Assembly (NCBI RefSeq): GCF_015707995.1
Contig: NZ_JAAGRY010000008.1
Location: forward strand, 1-64,000
Direction: 5' to 3'
Length of the DNA: 64,000 nt
DNA from: Microbacterium paulum
GTDB taxonomy: Bacteria > Actinomycetota > Actinomycetes > Actinomycetales > Microbacteriaceae
The notes below the pieces were generated by a model that did not search any database, was not told where the DNA came from, and saw only the letters and a program-made list of their open reading frames with translations. Below, piece by piece: positions 35,496-43,732 of this stretch. The position numbers were made by a program, and so were the translations under genes. Numbering within the stretch: the stretch's first letter is position 1; each line of letters begins with the position of its first letter.

Positions 35496-35680
35496 CTCAA
35501 CGGTCGACCGCGCAAAACGCTCCAGGTGCCGATTTCCCATACCTTCACCCCCGCGACGGCCTGCTGGATTCCCGCGGGTTCCGGGCCCGAGATCGCGGCA
35601 AAGCGGCCGAGGCGTCTCGCGTGCGTCTATCAACCCGCCCAACGTCGGCGCGGGCGCCTGTGCGGTGGCATCCGCTCGTC
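35496..35680. other. No gene seen between IS remnant and cydC
   Basis: These 185 bp hold no supported reading frame, RNA or clear hairpin. They are probably decayed junction sequence between the island and the cyd genes. Confidence 0.5.
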
Positions 35681-37405
35681 TCAGCGGGCGATGCGCCCCT
35701 CGGCCAAGCGCACCGTGCGGTCGACGAGCCCGTCGGGCACGGCGACGTGCGAGATGAGCACGATGGCCTGGTCGGGGCCGACAGCGGCCAGCAGATCCGT
35801 CAGCAGCGCGTCGGAGGCGGCGGGGTCGACACCCGCGGTGGGCTCGTCGAGCACGAGCACGGGGAAGTCGCGCAAGATGCCCCGCGCCAGTGCGATGCGC
35901 TGCGCTTGACCTCCCGAGACGAGAGCCCCGCGCTCACCGACGCGGGCGTCGAGACCGCCGCGCTCGCGCAGCCATTCGCCGAGGCCCACGCGCACCAGCA
36001 CGGCCTCGAGATCTGCGTCGGTCGCCGTCTCACGGGCGAACAGCAGGTTCTGACGGATGTCTTCGTCGAACAGCATCGGATGCTGCTCGCACAGACCGAC
36101 CGTCCGCCGCACCGCGTCGGCGGGCACATCGGTCACGCGCGTGTCGCCGATGAGGTAGTCGCCCGCGCTCGGCGCGAGGAATCGCACGAGCACGTGCGCG
36201 AGCGTCGTCTTGCCCGAGCCGCTCGACCCGACGACGAGCACCCGCTCGCCGGGTCGCACCTCGAGGTCGATGTCCGTGAGCGACGCGCTCGCCGCGCCGG
36301 GCCACCGCACCGACACGCCGCGCAGCACGAGTCCGCTCGCGAGATCGATGTCGGTGGTCGAGGGGGAGGGGGCCTCGAACGGCAGTTCAGCGGGCGGGCT
36401 GTCGGGAAGAGCCGTGCTGATCCGCTCGGCCGCCGCGCGCACCTGGCGCCAGGCCGATGCGGCCAGCGGCACGGCGGTGAACACCTCGAACACGGCCATC
36501 GGAACGAGCACGGCCACCGCGAAGGCCGGGCCCGTGATCGTGCCCGAGCTCACCGCGGGGGCCGAGACGATGACGGCGAGCAGCGAGGCGGCGCCGGCGA
36601 GCACCGACACGATCGCGGTCGTGCCGGCCTGCGATCCAGCCCGCCGGGTGACGGCGCGGCGGAGTGCGGCATCGGCCGCGCGGATGCGCTCTCGACCGGC
36701 GTCTTCGGCGCCGTAGGCGACGAGCACATCGAGGCTGCCGAGGTAGTCGAGCACTGCATCGGCGAGGCGTGAGCGCAGCGGCGCGATCGACCGCTCGGCG
36801 CGCGATCCCGACGCCCAACCCCACAGCGTCGCGACGGCGGCGGCCACCAGCAGGCACGCGAGCAGCGTGAGCGCCGCCGGCCACCACACGAACGCGACCA
36901 GTACGACCGCACCCACGGCGACACTCGCCGACGAGACGAGGGGCAGCACCACGCGCAGGGGCAGGTTCTGCAGCTCGTCGACGTCGTCGACGAGGGCGCC
37001 CAGTACAGAGCCGCGGCGCGTGCGCGCGAGCCCATCGGGCGCGAGCGGAATGACCCGGCGCACGAGGTCGGTGCGCGTCTGGGCCAGCTGACGCAACGCT
37101 GCATCGTGGCTCGCGAGACGCTCCGTGTAGCGGAACGCGGCGCGGCTGAGCGCGAACGCGCGCACCCCGACGACGGCGGCGCCGAGGAACATCACGGGCG
37201 GCTGTTCGCTCGCATAGACGATGAGCCATGCGCTGCAGGCGAGCAAGGCGACGGCGGATGCCTCGGTGAGAAAGCCGCTCGCCGCACCCGGCCAGAACCG
37301 CCGCCACGGCGGCATCGCGCGCCGCAGGATCTGTGCGGCGTTGACGGGCGTGCGAAGCGGAGCGACCGACCCCGTGCGGGGCGTCTGGGCCTGCGCCGCG
37401 CTCAT
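35681..37405 (-). CDS. cydC: Cytochrome bd assembly ABC exporter subunit CydC
   Basis: A 574-aa fused membrane-ATPase half-transporter. Six helices fill about residues 40-310. The ATPase has Walker A GSSGSGKTT, signature VSGGQAQR and Walker B VLVLDEPTAGVD. With CydD it exports glutathione or cysteine (known for E. coli) and is needed to assemble cytochrome bd. The ATG at 37405 overlaps the cydD stop (ATGA). Confidence 0.9.
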   Translation of the reverse strand: MSAAQAQTPRTGSVAPLRTPVNAAQILRRAMPPWRRFWPGAASGFLTEASAVALLACSAWLIVYASEQPPVMFLGAAVVGVRAFALSRAAFRYTERLASHDAALRQLAQTRTDLVRRVIPLAPDGLARTRRGSVLGALVDDVDELQNLPLRVVLPLVSSASVAVGAVVLVAFVWWPAALTLLACLLVAAAVATLWGWASGSRAERSIAPLRSRLADAVLDYLGSLDVLVAYGAEDAGRERIRAADAALRRAVTRRAGSQAGTTAIVSVLAGAASLLAVIVSAPAVSSGTITGPAFAVAVLVPMAVFEVFTAVPLAASAWRQVRAAAERISTALPDSPPAELPFEAPSPSTTDIDLASGLVLRGVSVRWPGAASASLTDIDLEVRPGERVLVVGSSGSGKTTLAHVLVRFLAPSAGDYLIGDTRVTDVPADAVRRTVGLCEQHPMLFDEDIRQNLLFARETATDADLEAVLVRVGLGEWLRERGGLDARVGERGALVSGGQAQRIALARGILRDFPVLVLDEPTAGVDPAASDALLTDLLAAVGPDQAIVLISHVAVPDGLVDRTVRLAEGRIAR

Positions 37406-39117
37406 GCCGGCACCTCGATCGGGTGCAGCGCGACGACCTGATCGGCGATCGCCCGCGCAGTCGTGCGGTGCGAGACCAGCAGCACGCACGCACCCGCATC
37501 GGCGAGGCCGCGCACCGAGCGCCACAGCTCGGCTTCGGTCTCGGCGTCGAGCGCGGCCGAGGGTTCGTCGAGCGCGATCACCGGCGCCAGGCCCGACAGG
37601 TGCCGGTGGATCGCGCGGGCCACCGCGACGCGCTGCGCCTGGCCGCCCGACAGGCCCGCTCCCTGCGCCCCGAGTTCGTGTTCGGGATCGAGGCCCGCGG
37701 CACCCGCGAGCGCGAGCGCGCGGTGCGTGAGGTCATCGGCGGGCGATGCCTGCGCCGACGCGTCGACGCCCGTTCCCAACCGCACGTTCTCGCCGATCGT
37801 CCCCGAGATGAGTCCGGGTTGCTGGCCCGCCCAGGCGAGCCACTGCCACGGCGCGAGGGTGCGCAGATCGTGGCCCGCGACGTCGGCTGTACCCTCGAAC
37901 TCGGCCGCGCCGCGGAGCGCGGCGAGCAGGCTCGTCTTGCCGCTGCCGCTCGGCCCTTCGATCAGCGTCACGGTGCCGGGCGCCGCGGTGAAGGTCACGG
38001 GGGGCAGCACGCGCTCACCGCGGTGCACCCGCACCGCACGCACCGCGACCGTGGCGCCCGCGCCGATCGTCGGCGCCGCGAGCTCCTCGGGTCGCGACGC
38101 GGGGCCCGCGCTCTCGTGCGCGGAGGCGTCTGCGGCATCGAGCACGGCGAAGACGTCTTCGGTGGCGGCGACGCCCTCGGCGGCCGCGTGGAACTGCACG
38201 CCCACTTGCCGCAACGGCAGATAGGCCTCGGGGGCGAGCAGCAGCACGAACAGCCCGACGGTCAGCGCGATCGTGCCGTCGATCAGGCGGAACCCGATCG
38301 AGACGGCGATGATCGCGACCGAGATCGACGCGAGCAGCTCGAGAGCGAACCCCGAGAGGAACGACACCCGCAGCACCCGCATCGTCTCGCGACGATACGC
38401 GTCGGTGACCTTCTCGATGGATGCCACGGCGCGGTACTGCCGCCCGAACACCTTCAGTGTCGACAGCCCCTGCACGGTGTCGGCGAAACGGGCCGCGAGC
38501 CGCCCGAGGGTCTTCCACTGCGCGCTCTGCACCGAGCGCGTCGCGAGTCCGATGAGCACCATGAACACCGGGATGAGCGGCAGCGTGAGAACGACCGCGA
38601 TGCCCGAGGCGAGGTCGTTCCACCACATCGTGGCGACGATGATCGGGGTCGCGATCACCGTCAGCACCAGCTGCGGCAGGTAGCGCCCGAAATACGCATC
38701 GAGGGCGTCGAGGCCCCGCCCGGCGACGACCGCGAGCCGGGCCGAGTTCTGCTGCGCGAGCCACCCCGGGCCGAGCACGCCGATCGCCTCGACGAGCCGT
38801 GCGCGCAACTGAGCTTCGACACGGGCCGCGGCCCGAGCCGCCACGATCTCACGCAGCCACAGCAGTGCGGCGCGGGCGAGCACCACGGCGAGCAAGAGGC
38901 TCAGGGTCGTGGTGAGTTCCGACCACGGTGTGCCCGCGATCACTCCGGTGATCGCCGCCGTCAGCAGCCAGGCGAAGGCGACGACGACGAGAGTCTGGGC
39001 GAAGCCGATCACGCCCACCGCCACGAAGAATCCGCGCGATGCCGACGCGTAGCGCAGAAGTCTCGGATCCACAGGTCGCACGCGCGTGCGCGCGGGCGAC
39101 GGTGAGGCATCCGGCAT
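37402..39117 (-). CDS. cydD: Cytochrome bd assembly ABC exporter subunit CydD
   Basis: A 571-aa half-transporter with the CydD segment WLAQQNSARLAVVAGRG in the cytoplasmic loop, Walker A EGPSGSGKTS, signature LSGGQAQR and Walker B VIALDEPSAALD. It forms the heterodimer with CydC. It is divergent from moaA across 107 bp that contain one regulon site. Confidence 0.91.
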   Translation of the reverse strand: MPDASPSPARTRVRPVDPRLLRYASASRGFFVAVGVIGFAQTLVVVAFAWLLTAAITGVIAGTPWSELTTTLSLLLAVVLARAALLWLREIVAARAAARVEAQLRARLVEAIGVLGPGWLAQQNSARLAVVAGRGLDALDAYFGRYLPQLVLTVIATPIIVATMWWNDLASGIAVVLTLPLIPVFMVLIGLATRSVQSAQWKTLGRLAARFADTVQGLSTLKVFGRQYRAVASIEKVTDAYRRETMRVLRVSFLSGFALELLASISVAIIAVSIGFRLIDGTIALTVGLFVLLLAPEAYLPLRQVGVQFHAAAEGVAATEDVFAVLDAADASAHESAGPASRPEELAAPTIGAGATVAVRAVRVHRGERVLPPVTFTAAPGTVTLIEGPSGSGKTSLLAALRGAAEFEGTADVAGHDLRTLAPWQWLAWAGQQPGLISGTIGENVRLGTGVDASAQASPADDLTHRALALAGAAGLDPEHELGAQGAGLSGGQAQRVAVARAIHRHLSGLAPVIALDEPSAALDAETEAELWRSVRGLADAGACVLLVSHRTTARAIADQVVALHPIEVPA

Positions 39118-39164
39118 TCGTCCATCCTCTCAGATCGCGCGCCTCGCCGACCCCGTGCGGCGGG

Positions 39165-39180
39165 CCGTGAATACCCACGG
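39165..39180 (+). promoter_or_regulatory. Anaerobic-regulon dyad site, moaA/cydD
   Basis: CCGTGAATACCCACGG is the most symmetrical copy (CCGTG-N6-CACGG). Its centre is 40.5 bp before the likely -10 TAACCT of moaA (39213-39218). It is 55 bp from the cydD start on the other strand, where no good -10 was found. Confidence 0.62.
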
Positions 39181-39224
39181 TGGTGGCTGCTCGTACCCGG
39201 CTCGTGCGGGGCTAACCTCGGACA

Positions 39225-40367
39225 ATGGCAGCGATCCCGGTCACTCTGACGCGGTCTGGCGGCGCGGTACACAGCGTGGGTAACAGCGTGGGCGACAGGC
39301 CGCGGACCACGACGGGCGTGCGCGGCGTTCCCGGCGATCCCCTGGTCGACCGCTTCGGGCGGGTGCACCGCGACCTGCGCATCTCGCTGACCGACCGCTG
39401 CTCGCTGCGCTGCACCTATTGCATGCCCGAGCAGGGCAACGAATGGCTGGCACGCTCGAGCATCCTCACCGTCGACGAGATCGAACGCATCGCGCGGGTC
39501 GCGGCGGCGGCCGGGGTCACCACGTTTCGGCTGACCGGTGGAGAACCGCTGCTGCGCGCCGACATCGTCGAGGTGGTGCGGCGCCTCGCGGCCATTCGCA
39601 CGCCGCGCGGGGCGGCGATCGACCTCGCGATGACCACCAACGGCATCCGGCTCGCCGATCTCGTCGAGCCGCTGCGCGAGGCGGGGCTGCGCCGACTCAA
39701 CATCTCGATCGACACGCTCCGCCGCGACCGCTTTCACGAACTCACCCGCCGCGACCGTCTGCCCGAGGTGCTGGCCGGCATCGCGGCAGCGGCCGCCTCG
39801 GGCCTGCGCCCGCTGAAGCTCAACGCCGTCGCGATGCGCGGTGTCAACGACGACGAGATCGTCGACCTCGTCGAGTTCGCCCTCGCGCACGGCGCGCAGT
39901 TGCGTTTCATCGAGCAGATGCCGTTGGATGCCGGGCACACGTGGGACCGCGCATCGATGGTGACACGGGCCGAGATCCTCGAAACCCTCGCGCAGCGATG
40001 GCGGCTGACGCCCGTGCCCGGTCGGGGCGGCGCGCCCGCCGAGAAGTGGACGCTCGACGGCGGCACGGCGACGGTGGGTGTCATCGCGTCGGTCACGGCA
40101 CCGTTCTGCGGGCAGTGCGACCGGCTGCGGCTGACCGCCGACGGTCAGCTGCGCAACTGTCTGTTCTCGACGGGGGAGTACGACCTGCTCGGGGTGCTCC
40201 GCGGAGCGCCGGGTGTGCACGGTGTGCCGGATGCCGGTGATGCGGCGATCGACGCCGGAGTCGACGCCGTGCTGCGCGCGTGCGTCGCGGGAAAGCTCCC
40301 CGGTCACGCGATCGACGACCCAGCCTTTCTGCAGCCGGCGCGCGGCATGAACGCGATCGGCGGCTGA
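39225..40367 (+). CDS. moaA: GTP 3',8-cyclase, molybdenum cofactor step 1
   Basis: A 380-aa radical SAM enzyme that with MoaC turns GTP into cPMP. The SAM cluster cysteines are C59, C63 and C66 (CSLRCTYC). The C-terminal cluster is in CGQC...RNC, and the protein ends in GlyGly as the family requires. About 40 extra residues precede the usual start, so the true start could lie further in. TAACCT 6 nt upstream supports a leaderless start at 39225. It is separated from the other cofactor genes by the type VII island. Confidence 0.94.
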   Translation: MAAIPVTLTRSGGAVHSVGNSVGDRPRTTTGVRGVPGDPLVDRFGRVHRDLRISLTDRCSLRCTYCMPEQGNEWLARSSILTVDEIERIARVAAAAGVTTFRLTGGEPLLRADIVEVVRRLAAIRTPRGAAIDLAMTTNGIRLADLVEPLREAGLRRLNISIDTLRRDRFHELTRRDRLPEVLAGIAAAAASGLRPLKLNAVAMRGVNDDEIVDLVEFALAHGAQLRFIEQMPLDAGHTWDRASMVTRAEILETLAQRWRLTPVPGRGGAPAEKWTLDGGTATVGVIASVTAPFCGQCDRLRLTADGQLRNCLFSTGEYDLLGVLRGAPGVHGVPDAGDAAIDAGVDAVLRACVAGKLPGHAIDDPAFLQPARGMNAIGG

Positions 40368-40392
40368 GCCGCAGGGGCTCAGCCGCCGATCG
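40354..40392. terminator. Strong bidirectional terminator between moaA and cydB
   Basis: A perfect 17-bp stem with arms at 40354-40370 and 40376-40392 and a 5-nt loop. The left arm includes the last moaA codons (Ile-Gly-Gly-stop). It lies between converging genes. Confidence 0.85.
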
Positions 40393-40407
40393 GTCGGACG
40401 TCTTGTC

Positions 40408-41442
40408 TCAGTGCGCTTCGGCGAGTTCCGCCTTCTCGATCACCGAACGGGTCACGCGCTTGCGGAACACCCAGTACGTCCAGCCCTGGTAGGCCATGAC
40501 AAGCGGCAGGAAGATGAGCGCCGCCCACGACATGATCTCGAGCGTCAGCTGCGTCGACGAGGCGTTCGCGATCGTCAGGCTGTTCGCCGGGTCGTTCGAG
40601 GCCGGCATGACGTACGGGTACAACGCGAGCCACAGGGTCAGCACCGCGAACACGATCGTCACGGCGCCCGCCGCGAAGGCGCGCCCGTCGTGGTCGGCCC
40701 AGTTGAAGGCGACGGATGCCAGGAGTGCGACCGCGGCGATGACGCCGCACGCGATCACGGCCCACAGCAGCGGCGCCTCGCGGCCCGCGGCGATGACGAT
40801 CGTCCACAAGACGGTGCCGGCGGCGAAGATCACCGTGGGGATCGCGAGCTTCTTCGCGAGCGCCTGCGCGTCGTGGTGCACCGGCCCGTCGGTCTTGAGC
40901 CCGACGAAGTAGACCCCGTGCAGGAAGAACAGCAGCAGCGTCGTCACACCCACCCACAGTCCGTACGGGTTCAGCAGCGTGAAGAGGTTGCCGGTGAAGT
41001 TCTTGTCGGCGTCGATCGGCACGCCCTGCACGATGTTGCCGACGGCGACCCCCCACAGGAGCGCCGGCACGGCGGAGCCGATCGTGATCATCCAGTCGAA
41101 GCGGCGCTTCCAGCGGATGTCGTCGCGCTGGTGGCGGTACTCGAACGACACACCGCGGGCGATGAGGGCGAGCAGGATCAGCAGCAGCGGCAGGTAGAAC
41201 CCGCTGAAGAGGGTCGCGTACCACTCGGGGAACGCCGCAAACAGGCAGGCGCCCGCGACGATCACCCAGGTCTCGTTGAGGTCCCACACGGGGCCGATGG
41301 TGTTGATCACCTGGCGGCGTGAGACCTCGTCCTTGCCGAGGAAGGGCAGCGACATGCCGACGCCGAAGTCGAAGCCGTCGAGGACGAAGTACCCGACGAA
41401 GAGCACTCCGACGATGAAGAACCAGAGGGTTGCGAGGTCCAT
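40408..41442 (-). CDS. cydB: Cytochrome bd oxidase subunit II
   Basis: A 344-aa membrane subunit of the quinol oxidase. The N-terminus keeps the CydB signature (FVLDGFDFGVG) and WDLNETW. About eight to nine helices follow. It is 12 nt downstream of cydA. It pairs with CydA to reduce O2 at low oxygen and to resist NO. Confidence 0.95.
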   Translation of the reverse strand: MDLATLWFFIVGVLFVGYFVLDGFDFGVGMSLPFLGKDEVSRRQVINTIGPVWDLNETWVIVAGACLFAAFPEWYATLFSGFYLPLLLILLALIARGVSFEYRHQRDDIRWKRRFDWMITIGSAVPALLWGVAVGNIVQGVPIDADKNFTGNLFTLLNPYGLWVGVTTLLLFFLHGVYFVGLKTDGPVHHDAQALAKKLAIPTVIFAAGTVLWTIVIAAGREAPLLWAVIACGVIAAVALLASVAFNWADHDGRAFAAGAVTIVFAVLTLWLALYPYVMPASNDPANSLTIANASSTQLTLEIMSWAALIFLPLVMAYQGWTYWVFRKRVTRSVIEKAELAEAH

Positions 41443-41454
41443 GTCAGTCAGCTC

Positions 41455-42900
41455 CTAGTACACGGTCGAGGGGACGTCGTCGACCGTGTGCCCCTCGGGG
41501 GTCAGGTCGTCGGGGTCGGGCATGGCCTGCGGGCCTTCGCGCACCGTCTTGAAGATCAGTCCGAACTCGACGACCGCGAGGATCGCGTAGATCAGCGTGA
41601 AGGCGATGAGCGAGATGAGCACGGTCCAGCCCGGCACGTTCGGCGAGACGCCGTCTTGAGTGAGCATGAGACCGAACACGATCCAGGGCTGGCGGCCCAT
41701 CTCGGTAAAGATCCAGCCGACGAGGATGCCGAGGAGGGCGAGCGGCGCCTGCCAGATCGCGATCTTCCACATCCAGCCCGCCACGGGGCGCTTGGCGTTC
41801 TTGCGGGTGACCCACAGGCCCACCACGGCGACGGCGGTGGCGAGAAGGCCGAAGCCCATCATCCAGCGGAACGCCCAGTACGTGACCCAGAGGATGGGGG
41901 CGAAGTTGCCGTTCACCTGGTCGGCGAACTGCGGGAACAGTTGCGTCGTGTACAGGTTGTTCAGGTCGTTGATGCCCTCGACGCAGCCGTTGAAGTCGTG
42001 CGTCGACAAGAAGGCGAGTGCGTACGGCACGCGCAGCGACCAGATCTCGCCGGTGCCGTCGGGGGTGCCGATCGAGAAGATCGAGAACGAGGCATCCGCC
42101 CCGCACGCCGAATTGAAGAGCGCCTCGGCGGCCGCCATCTTCATCGGCTGGGTCTGCACCATGACGAGGCCGAGCTGGTCGCCCGAGAGGAAGACGGCCA
42201 CGAAGCCGATGATCATCGCCCAGAGGCCGAAGCGCAGCGACGTGCGCATGGTGTCGAGGTTGCGCCCGCGGGCGAGGTGCCAGGCGGAGGCGGCGATCAT
42301 GACACCCGCGGCGAACATGATGGCCGACGACAGGGTGTGCGGCAGCTGGGTCAGGGCGACCGGGTTGGTCAGCACCTGCCAGAAGTTCGCCATCTCGGCG
42401 CGGTGGCCCTCGGTCGACATCTGGTAGCCCTGCGGGTTCTGCATGAAGGCGTTGGCGGCGAGGATGAAGTACGCCGAGAGCCACGTGCCGAACACGGTGA
42501 TCCAGATGGTGGCGAGGTGGATGCCCTTGGGCAGGCGGTTCCAGCCGAAGATCCACAGTCCGATGAAGGTCGCCTCGAAGAAGAACGCCATGAGGCCCTC
42601 GAAGGCGAGCGGAGCGCCGAACACGTCGCCGACGAAGCGGCTGTAGCTCGACCAGTTCATGCCGAACTGGAACTCCTGCACGATGCCGGTGACGATGCCC
42701 ATCGCGAAGTTGATGAGGAAGATCTTGCCGAAGAAGCGCGTCAGATAGAGCCACTTGATGTTCGCGGTGCGGTACCACGCGGTCTGGAAGATCGCGACGA
42801 ACAACGACATGCCGAGTGTCAGCGGCACGAAGATGAAGTGGTACAGCGTCGTCAGGCCGAATTGCCAGCGCGCCAGCAGCAGCGGATCTAGGAAGTCCAT
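41455..42900 (-). CDS. cydA: Cytochrome bd oxidase subunit I
   Basis: This 481-aa heme-bearing subunit oxidises quinol and reduces O2. The conserved N-terminal segment RWQFGLTTLYHF has the heme b595 His, HTLSSAIMFA and WHLARGR hold the heme b558 region, and the Met ligand lies in RWMMGFG. GRQPWIVFG is the quinol-side motif, with a short Q-loop. GAGAGGGGA precedes the ATG. A regulon site and TAGCTT hexamer lie upstream. Confidence 0.96.
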   Translation of the reverse strand: MDFLDPLLLARWQFGLTTLYHFIFVPLTLGMSLFVAIFQTAWYRTANIKWLYLTRFFGKIFLINFAMGIVTGIVQEFQFGMNWSSYSRFVGDVFGAPLAFEGLMAFFFEATFIGLWIFGWNRLPKGIHLATIWITVFGTWLSAYFILAANAFMQNPQGYQMSTEGHRAEMANFWQVLTNPVALTQLPHTLSSAIMFAAGVMIAASAWHLARGRNLDTMRTSLRFGLWAMIIGFVAVFLSGDQLGLVMVQTQPMKMAAAEALFNSACGADASFSIFSIGTPDGTGEIWSLRVPYALAFLSTHDFNGCVEGINDLNNLYTTQLFPQFADQVNGNFAPILWVTYWAFRWMMGFGLLATAVAVVGLWVTRKNAKRPVAGWMWKIAIWQAPLALLGILVGWIFTEMGRQPWIVFGLMLTQDGVSPNVPGWTVLISLIAFTLIYAILAVVEFGLIFKTVREGPQAMPDPDDLTPEGHTVDDVPSTVY

Positions 42901-42986
42901 CGCGGTCCCCTCTCGACGGCCCGGTGGGGCCGATCTTCCTTATGACTGAAGCTACACAGCACCCTCTCAGGTGCCGCGATGACGGG

Positions 42987-43002
42987 CCGTGAATAAACCG
43001 CT
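42987..43002 (-). promoter_or_regulatory. Anaerobic-regulon dyad site, cydAB
   Basis: On the minus strand this reads AGCGGTTTATTCACGG, ending in the proximal CACGG. Its centre is 40.5 bp upstream of the likely -10 TAGCTT (42954-42949). It begins at the last base of the regulator gene's stop codon. Confidence 0.6.
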
Positions 43003-43625
43003 CAGGGGCGCTGCGAGGCGTGCAGCAGCTGCACGATGCACTCGCGGGGGTCGCACGACGAGCGCATGCCGTCGACCGAGAGCGGGCCCTCGGCCGAGCT
43101 CAGCACGCTCTGCATGATGCCGAGGTGCACGCTGCAGAGCACCTCGCGGTGCTCGGCCTGCGACGAGGCGTGCGCACACGGTGTCAGCTCGACGGTCAGT
43201 TCGTTCTCGTCGACGAGCGGGTCGAAACCGGCGTCGACGAGGTCTTCGACCAGGGCGTCGATCTGGTGCAGGGCGGCGGTGTCGAGTTCGGGGGCATCGC
43301 CCGGCAGCACGCGGCGCATGAGGTCTCCGCGCTGGGCGGCGGCCCGCGCCTTGCGGTGCTGCACGGGGCTGCACGCGGTGACCCCGTCGGTGGCGCTGTA
43401 GAGCACGCGGGGACGACCGCGGGTGGTGCGGTGCTCGGTCGCCGACACGACGTAACCGTCGTCGATCAGGCGCTGCAGATGCTCGCGCACGGTGTTCGGG
43501 TGGAGCGAGGTCGCCGAGACCAGCTCGGCGACGGTGCGGTCGGGTCGGTCCTGCACGAGGTGGAGGATCTCGACACGCGAGTAGTTGGAGATGGCGCTGT
43601 ACCCCGCGGGGCGACCTGTGGTCAT
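43002..43625 (-). CDS. Winged-helix regulator with four conserved cysteines (ArsR/SufR-like), paralog 2
   Basis: A 207-aa regulator. The HTH spans about residues 15-60 (VAELVSATSLHPNTVREHL) with a wing RGRPRVLYSA. The sensor part has C150-X13-C164 and C191-X4-C196, a likely Fe-S site. The ATG at 43625 is chosen because the protein family start MTTGRPAGYSAISNYSR begins there and a dyad with AATAAT lies directly upstream. It is in the same direction as cydAB and just before it. It is a candidate controller of the shared dyad sites, and probably controls itself. Confidence 0.78.
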   Translation of the reverse strand: MTTGRPAGYSAISNYSRVEILHLVQDRPDRTVAELVSATSLHPNTVREHLQRLIDDGYVVSATEHRTTRGRPRVLYSATDGVTACSPVQHRKARAAAQRGDLMRRVLPGDAPELDTAALHQIDALVEDLVDAGFDPLVDENELTVELTPCAHASSQAEHREVLCSVHLGIMQSVLSSAEGPLSVDGMRSSCDPRECIVQLLHASQRP

Positions 43626-43626
43626 G

Positions 43627-43642
43627 CCACTATTATTCACGG
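43627..43642 (-). promoter_or_regulatory. Dyad over the -10 of the regulator gene (autoregulation)
   Basis: On the minus strand this reads CCGTGAATAATAGTGG. Its central AATAAT is 6 nt before the ATG at 43625 and looks like the -10 of a leaderless promoter, so binding here should block transcription. CCGTGAATA is identical to the moaA and cydA sites. Confidence 0.6.
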
Positions 43643-43732
43643 CGGCGTCCTTTCGCGCCACCCCGCATTCGGCGTGGCATCCGCTCGGCTCTCCTTCAGG
43701 TGACCGATACCCGCATGTCATAAAGTCGGCGC

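Noticed and set aside
39165-39180. Rex-type operator before moaA/cydD
   Set aside because: Rex sites have GTGAA-N4-TTCAC symmetry; here the spacing between GTG and CAC is 6 and the TTCAC half is missing, although a related redox regulator cannot be excluded.
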